A DNA stretch of 64,000 nt from Aldehydirespirator sp965248735 (GTDB lineage: Bacteria; Actinomycetota; Acidimicrobiia; Acidimicrobiales; Aldehydirespiratoraceae): contig OZ252146.1 in the NCBI GenBank assembly GCA_965248735.1, forward strand, positions 1,860,001 to 1,924,000. The letters run 5' to 3'. Under the pieces are notes generated by a model that worked only from the letters and a program-made list of their open reading frames with translations, did not search any database and was not told where the DNA came from. Positions 59,757-64,000 of the stretch are shown in pieces. The translations under genes and the position numbers were made by a program. Position 1 is the first letter of the stretch, and each line of letters starts with the position of its first letter.

Positions 59757-60614
59757 TCAGTCGGAGTTGCCCTGCTGGCGCAGGAAGCGCTCGAACTCGG
59801 CGCCGAGGTCGTCGGGACTGGGGACGCTGCGCTTGGCCCGGGCGTCGGCGCGGGCCTCTAGGCGCCGCACGTAGGCGATCACGTCGTCGTCGGAGTTCAT
59901 TGCGTCGTTTACCCGCTGCTCCCACTCCTCGGCGGCTTCGTCGAGCTCCGCCCAGCCGGTGGGGATGCCCGTCACCCGCTCGAAGCGCTCCAGCAGGGCC
60001 CGGGCCCCCTTGGGGTTGGGGGCGCCCGAGACGTAGTGGGGGACCGCGACCCGCAGCGACACCGCCGGAACCCTGAGTTTCTCGAAGCGCTCGTGCAGCA
60101 CGCCCACTATGCCGGTCGGGCCCTCGTAGCTGGGCCGGTCCAGGCCCCAGGCTTTGGCCAGGCCGGCGTCGGTGGTTGAGCCAGTTACCAGGAAGGGCCG
60201 CGTATGCGGTATGTCCGCGATGTGGGCGCCCACGGTCACCAGCGTCGACGCCTCGGTGCGAGACGCCAGTTCGACGATCACGTCTGTGTAGGCTCGCCAG
60301 CTCAGCTGAGGCTCCGCACCCACCACCAGCACCAGGTCGTGCTGCCCGTCGGGCGGGCGCAGCACGTGGACATCGTTGGAGGGCCACACGATCTCCCGCC
60401 GGTCGTCTCGCAGCCTGACGGTGGGCCGCTGCTCGGCAAAGTTGAAGAACTCCTCGGGGTCGATGTGCGCCACCCGGATCGAGTCGCTGCGCTCGCTAAG
60501 CCACTCGAGGGCGCCCGTCGCCGCTGCGCCCACATCGAACCAGCCCTGGAAGGCGGTCACCAGCATCGGCGATCGCAGAGGGGGCAGCGTCGCCTCCCAC
60601 ACCAGGTAGCTCAC
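59757..60614 (-). CDS. PAC2-family protein (proteasome-assembly-chaperone-like)
   Basis: The 285-residue protein begins near VSYLVWEATLPPL and has LVTAFQGWFDVGAAATGAL, VVGAEPQLSWRAY and a glycine-rich GIVGVLHERF, all typical of actinobacterial PAC2 proteins. GTG 60614 is chosen by family start position, though GGAGG is very close to it. Residues 240-285 form a charged helical tail. The function is unproven; the archaeal and eukaryotic relatives help proteasome assembly. Confidence 0.82.
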   Translation of the reverse strand: MSYLVWEATLPPLRSPMLVTAFQGWFDVGAAATGALEWLSERSDSIRVAHIDPEEFFNFAEQRPTVRLRDDRREIVWPSNDVHVLRPPDGQHDLVLVVGAEPQLSWRAYTDVIVELASRTEASTLVTVGAHIADIPHTRPFLVTGSTTDAGLAKAWGLDRPSYEGPTGIVGVLHERFEKLRVPAVSLRVAVPHYVSGAPNPKGARALLERFERVTGIPTGWAELDEAAEEWEQRVNDAMNSDDDVIAYVRRLEARADARAKRSVPSPDDLGAEFERFLRQQGNSD

Positions 60615-60710
60615 CCCTCCAGCATGGCGCGGATCGCACCCCGATCGCACCCCCCACCGCAACCCGGGTGGCTGCGGCGTTGGACGCGGGCGACGGCTCG
60701 GCTAACGTAT

Positions 60711-60752
60711 GTGGCCGTGACCACCTTCGCCGACCTCCTGCTTCTCGTGTAG
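60711..60752 (+). CDS. leuA leader peptide (Leu-rich)
   Basis: GTG 60711 encodes MAVTTFADLLLLV and stops at TAG 60750. Four consecutive leucine codons immediately before the stop are what ribosome-mediated attenuation by leucyl-tRNA supply requires. GTG 60717 is an alternative start. It lies 144 nt upstream of leuA and is followed directly by a hairpin. Confidence 0.75.
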   Translation: MAVTTFADLLLLV

Positions 60753-60809
60753 GCGAGCGCCACATATCGGTGCTCGCCGAATCCCCTCGTGCCGCCGGCC
60801 GGGGGGATT
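60752..60809 (+). promoter_or_regulatory. leuA attenuator hairpins
   Basis: The first stem, GGCGAGCGCC/GGTGCTCGCC (60752-60761 with 60769-60778), begins at the leader stop codon. The second stem, AATCCCC/GGGGATT (60780-60786 with 60803-60809), is followed by TTGTGCTT, a weak U-rich tail that could serve as a terminator. A ribosome stalled on the Leu codons could change which stem forms. An explicit anti-terminator pairing was not worked out. Confidence 0.6.
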
Positions 60810-60896
60810 TGTGCTTGTCGGGGCCGCTTCCGGCCCGCTCCGACCGAACCCGCAACCCCCGAACCCGACCATCCAGCCGCACCGAGGACCACGATC

Positions 60897-62630
60897 ATGC
60901 CCAAGCCCAGTCCCATGCCCTTCACGAAATACCGGCCCTACCCCGCGGTGGAGCTCCATGACCGCACCTGGCCGGACCGGCGGATCACCAAGGCGCCGCT
61001 GTGGTGCTCGGTCGATCTGCGCGACGGCAACCAGGCCCTCGTCGATCCGATGGACATCGGACGCAAGCAGCGCATGTACGACCATCTCGTCGACATGGGC
61101 TTCAAGGAGATCGAGGTCGGCTTCCCGGCCGCCTCCCAGCCCGACTTCGACTTCTGCCGCAAGCTCATCGAGCAGGACCTGATCCCCGACGATGTCACCA
61201 TCCAGGTGCTCACCCAGTCCCGCGAAGAGTTGATCGACCGGACCTTCGAGGCTGTGGCCGGCGCCCCCCGGGCCATCGTGCACCTGTACAACTCCACCTC
61301 CATCACGCAGCGCCGCGTGGTGTTCCGCACCGACCGGGCGGGCATCGTCGCCATCGCGGTGAGCGGCGCCGAGCGGTGCGTGCGCAACTTCGACGCTCTC
61401 CAGCGGGCCGGAGACAGTGACGGCATCCGCTTCGAGTACTCCCCGGAGAGCTACACCGGCACCGAGCCCGACTTCACCACTGAGGTGTGCGAGGCGGTGA
61501 TGGACGTGATCGGACCCACGCCGGACTGGCCGCTGATCCTGAACCTGCCCGCCACGGTGGAGATGGCCTCGGCCAACATCTACGGCGACATGATCGAGCG
61601 CTTCCACCGCGACATCCGCGACCGCGACTCGATCGTGCTGTCGCTGCATCCCCACAATGACCGGGGCACCGCGGTGGCCGCGGCCGAGTTCGGCATCATG
61701 GCCGGCGCCGACCGGGTGGAGGGCACTTTGTTCGGCAACGGCGAGCGCACCGGCAACGTCGACGTGGTCACCATCGCGCTCAACCTGTTCACCCAGGGCG
61801 TGGACCCCGAGCTCGACATCACCGACATCGAGGAGGCCCGCCGGGTGTTCGAGTACGCCAACCGCATGAGCGTGCCCGAGCGCCACCCGTACGCGGGCGA
61901 CCTCGTGTACACCGCCTTCTCGGGCAGCCACCAGGATGCCATCAAGAAGGGCATTGCCGCCATCTACGACGTGGCGCCGGGCGAGCCCCTGACCGGTGAC
62001 TACGACGTGTGGGACGTGCCCTACCTGCCGGTCGACCCCCGCCACCTGGGCCGCAGCTACGAGGCGGTGGTGAGGGTCAACAGCCAGTCCGGCAAGGGCG
62101 GGGTGGCCTACGTGCTGCTGCACGAGTACGGCCTTGACCTGCCCCGGGGCCTGCAGGTGGACTTCTCCAAGCAGATCCAGACCGTCACCGAGGACACCGG
62201 CACCGAGATCACCTCCTATGAGATCCACCGCCGGTTCGTGGCCTCCTACGTCGAGCCGGACAGGCCCTGGGTCGAGCTGATCGGGCATCGGGCCACCACT
62301 GACACCATCGGCGCGTCCCGCACCGATATGGAGGCCCACCTGCGGGTCGACGGGATCGAGCGCACCATCACCGGCTCGGGCAACGGCCCCATCGACGCCT
62401 TCGTGACCGCGCTGCAGACCGGCGGCCTCTTCGCGGGCAAGGTCGTCGACTACTACGAGCACGCCATCGGCACCGGCAGCGACGCCACCGCGGCGGCCTA
62501 CGTGGAGGTCGACACCGGCGGCCGCTACACCACCTGGGGCGTGGGCCTGCACGGGTCGATCGTGTCGGCCTCGCTGAGAGCGGTGGTGAGCGCCGTCAAC
62601 CGCATGCACAGCGCGGGCACGTTGGGCTGA
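60897..62630 (+). CDS. leuA: 2-isopropylmalate synthase
   Basis: The 577-residue enzyme condenses acetyl-CoA with 2-oxoisovalerate, the first step of leucine synthesis. It has the HMG-CoA-lyase-like barrel (CSVDLRDGNQALVDP with metal-binding Asp, EIEVGFPAAS, LHPHNDRGTAVAAAE) and NGERTGNVD. The C-terminal regulatory domain from about residue 450 is present (SYEIHRRFV, GSGNGPIDAFVTAL), so feedback by leucine is likely. ATG 60897 is preferred to the longer frame, which would cover the attenuator. Confidence 0.95.
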   Translation: MPKPSPMPFTKYRPYPAVELHDRTWPDRRITKAPLWCSVDLRDGNQALVDPMDIGRKQRMYDHLVDMGFKEIEVGFPAASQPDFDFCRKLIEQDLIPDDVTIQVLTQSREELIDRTFEAVAGAPRAIVHLYNSTSITQRRVVFRTDRAGIVAIAVSGAERCVRNFDALQRAGDSDGIRFEYSPESYTGTEPDFTTEVCEAVMDVIGPTPDWPLILNLPATVEMASANIYGDMIERFHRDIRDRDSIVLSLHPHNDRGTAVAAAEFGIMAGADRVEGTLFGNGERTGNVDVVTIALNLFTQGVDPELDITDIEEARRVFEYANRMSVPERHPYAGDLVYTAFSGSHQDAIKKGIAAIYDVAPGEPLTGDYDVWDVPYLPVDPRHLGRSYEAVVRVNSQSGKGGVAYVLLHEYGLDLPRGLQVDFSKQIQTVTEDTGTEITSYEIHRRFVASYVEPDRPWVELIGHRATTDTIGASRTDMEAHLRVDGIERTITGSGNGPIDAFVTALQTGGLFAGKVVDYYEHAIGTGSDATAAAYVEVDTGGRYTTWGVGLHGSIVSASLRAVVSAVNRMHSAGTLG

Positions 62631-62669
62631 CCGGCGCGCCGCGCCGGCCGCGGAGGGCAGACTGGGGAC

Positions 62670-63647
62670 ATGGTCTTCTCGCTGATCCGTTTCAACTTCA
62701 TCTCGCCGGACCCGTCGGACGCTCAGGCGATGAGCGACCGCTACCGGGCCGGCTTGGAGATCGCCCGCTACGCCGACAGCCACGGCTTCAACGCCGTCTC
62801 GTTGGAGGAGCATCACATCAGCCCGATGGCGTGGTGCCCCACACCGCTGCTCAATGCGGCCATGATCCTGTCGAGCACCGACAACCTGATGGTCACGATC
62901 TCGGCTCTGCTGCTGCCGCTGCACGACCCGATCCGGGCCGCGGAGGACATCGCGGTCATCGACCTGGTGGGCAGGGGCCGGCTGGTGATCGTGACCGGCC
63001 TCGGCTACCGGCCGGTGGAGTACGCGGCGCTGGGCAAGGAGTGGAAGCGCCGGGGCAAGGTCCTCGACGAGGCGCTGGACGTGATGCTCACCGCCTGGAA
63101 GGGAGAGCCCTTCGAGCACAACGGCGAGACGGTGCAGGTGCTGCCCATGCCCTACACCAGGCCCCATCCCATGGTGCTGGTGGGCGGATCGTCCCCCGCG
63201 GCAGCCCGGCGGGCGGCCCGGCTTGGCCTGCCCATGCAGCTCCCCGGCCAGTTCCCCGAAATCGAGGCGCTCTACTACGCCGAGTGCGAGCGCCACGGAA
63301 CCCAGGGCTTCTGCATCGCGCCCGACAACGTGGTGATGCTGAACGTTGCCGAGGATCCCGACCGGGTGTGGGCCGAGCACGGGGACTGCTTCATGCTGGA
63401 GGCCATGACTTACAAGGGCTGGCAGCCCCCCGGCCAGACGTCGGCGGTGTGCTCCAAGGCCACCACCGTCGAGGAGCTGCGCGACGAGGGCATATACCGG
63501 GTGCTGACTCCCGGCGAGGCGGTCGACCTTGCCCGCAGCACCGGCATGCTGGCCCTGCACCCCCTGGTCGGAGGCATGCCCATCGACGAGGCGTGGTCCA
63601 GCGTCCAGTTGACCGCGGAGCAAGTTCTCCCCGCTCTGGCAGACTGA
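62670..63647 (+). CDS. LLM-class flavin-dependent oxidoreductase
   Basis: The 325-residue luciferase-like protein has SLEEHHISPMAWCP, GRGRLVIVTGLGYRP and VLVGGSSPAAARRAARLG, the usual order in bacterial luciferase-like monooxygenases using FMNH2 or F420H2. The reaction is unknown. It lies 39 nt after leuA, in the same direction, but nothing ties it to leucine synthesis. Confidence 0.83.
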   Translation: MVFSLIRFNFISPDPSDAQAMSDRYRAGLEIARYADSHGFNAVSLEEHHISPMAWCPTPLLNAAMILSSTDNLMVTISALLLPLHDPIRAAEDIAVIDLVGRGRLVIVTGLGYRPVEYAALGKEWKRRGKVLDEALDVMLTAWKGEPFEHNGETVQVLPMPYTRPHPMVLVGGSSPAAARRAARLGLPMQLPGQFPEIEALYYAECERHGTQGFCIAPDNVVMLNVAEDPDRVWAEHGDCFMLEAMTYKGWQPPGQTSAVCSKATTVEELRDEGIYRVLTPGEAVDLARSTGMLALHPLVGGMPIDEAWSSVQLTAEQVLPALAD

Positions 63648-63650
63648 CCG

Positions 63651-63701
63651 GAATTGGCAGCAGAGAATGCCCTTTTGGGGTCTGAGCGCTGCCAATTCGC
63701 G
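63651..63701. repeat. Dispersed hairpin repeat, copy 6
   Basis: Arms GAATTGGCAGC and GCTGCCAATTCGC with an inner TGCCC/GGGGT pairing. It begins 4 bp after the stop of the LLM gene. Confidence 0.85.
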
Positions 63702-63751
63702 GCTCGCCGCGCAGGGCCGGCTCGCTGGGATGGGCATACACTGAGGTGCCC

Positions 63752-64000
63752 ATGGACTATCGCAACCTGCTCTATGAGCGCGACGGCCGCTACGTGACCA
63801 TCACGCTCAACCGGCCCGAGCGGCGCAACTGCCTGTCGTCGGAACTGCTCGGCGAGCTCGACGACGCCCTGCGGGCCACCGGTGCAGACAACGAAGTGGC
63901 TGGCGTAGTGCTGGCGGCCAACGGCCCGGTGTTCTCCTCGGGGCACGACCTGGCCGAGATGGCGGCCATGGGCGAGGCCGAGCTGCACGAGCTGTTCACC
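63752..64000 (+). CDS. Enoyl-CoA hydratase/isomerase family protein, 5' part
   Basis: The first 83 residues of a crotonase-family protein: MDYRNLLYERDGRYVTITLN, RPERRNCLSS and the oxyanion segment GPVFSSGHDLAEM. The gene runs off the window. GGTGCC precedes the ATG at 63752, a weak ribosome binding site. Confidence 0.85.
   Translation, partial: MDYRNLLYERDGRYVTITLNRPERRNCLSSELLGELDDALRATGADNEVAGVVLAANGPVFSSGHDLAEMAAMGEAELHELFT

Noticed and set aside
60702..63737. 1011-codon minus-strand frame opposite leuA and the LLM gene
   Set aside because: Spans two genes and the leuA attenuator in antisense, His/Asp/Val-rich, no recognisable domain.

Overview
This 64-kb window is high-GC, gene-dense DNA with short spacers and many ATGA/GTGA start-stop overlaps. 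It probably comes from an actinobacterium, most likely a member of the Acidimicrobiia. That placement is an inference from gene content: F420/flavin-type LLM oxidoreductases, an Lhr helicase, a PAC2 protein, a DtxR regulator, TAT-exported lipoproteins and a leuA attenuator with a Leu-run leader peptide. No rRNA, tRNA or CRISPR array was recognised.

Layout. (1) 1-2973: a VapBC-like toxin-antitoxin pair whose PIN toxin is cut by a complete IS (881-2826; 16-bp inverted repeats, 5-bp target duplication), followed by a possible second IS remnant. (2) 3224-7949: an operon behind a doubled 16-bp palindrome, encoding an unknown protein, a TAT-exported 8-Cys protein, MauE-like and MauD-like redox proteins, membrane proteins and a PASTA lipoprotein. 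No amine dehydrogenase large subunit is present. (3) 8092-8848: a frameshifted LuxR-type regulator. (4) 8859-23269: a catabolic region with two leftward operons (PanB-like, two Atz/Trz-like amidohydrolases, a Rieske oxygenase; and a NitT/TauT-type ABC importer, a two-subunit Rieske oxygenase, a PhyH oxygenase). Between them are an aldo/keto reductase, an enolase-superfamily enzyme and an XRE-cupin regulator. The same operator (TTTGAT-N3-ATCAAA) lies before both operons. (5) 23357-34891: a large sulfatase-like membrane protein with Ala/Thr-rich insertions, a small YLDPASGS protein, a methyltransferase, a DtxR regulator, an LLM oxidoreductase and Lhr. (6) 34957-37342: a Fic protein between a decayed and an intact VapBC pair. 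(7) 37378-46647: a DegT-fold enzyme with His at the PLP-lysine position, an ABC/FtsX operon and an ABC exporter. (8) 46944-54608: two adjacent enzymes each carrying an N-terminal Rieske domain (on a glutamate-synthase-like FMN domain and on a TPP enzyme), then two ABC ATPase/permease pairs. (9) 54631-56295: a crotonase and an SDR. (10) 56567-59156: a less GC-rich module of orphan genes with a structured leader, 72-bp tandem repeats and an apparent frameshift. (11) 59268-64000: a cupin, a PAC2 protein, attenuated leuA, an LLM oxidoreductase and the start of another crotonase.

How parts work together. In region 2, MauE/MauD-like proteins probably form the disulfides of the exported Cys-rich protein. 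In region 4, the importer feeds oxygenases and hydrolases acting on an unidentified substrate, possibly an N-heterocycle, under one regulator. Six copies of a hairpin repeat (arms AATTGGCAGC/GCTGCCAATT) are scattered at gene ends through the window, often as 72-bp tandem units.
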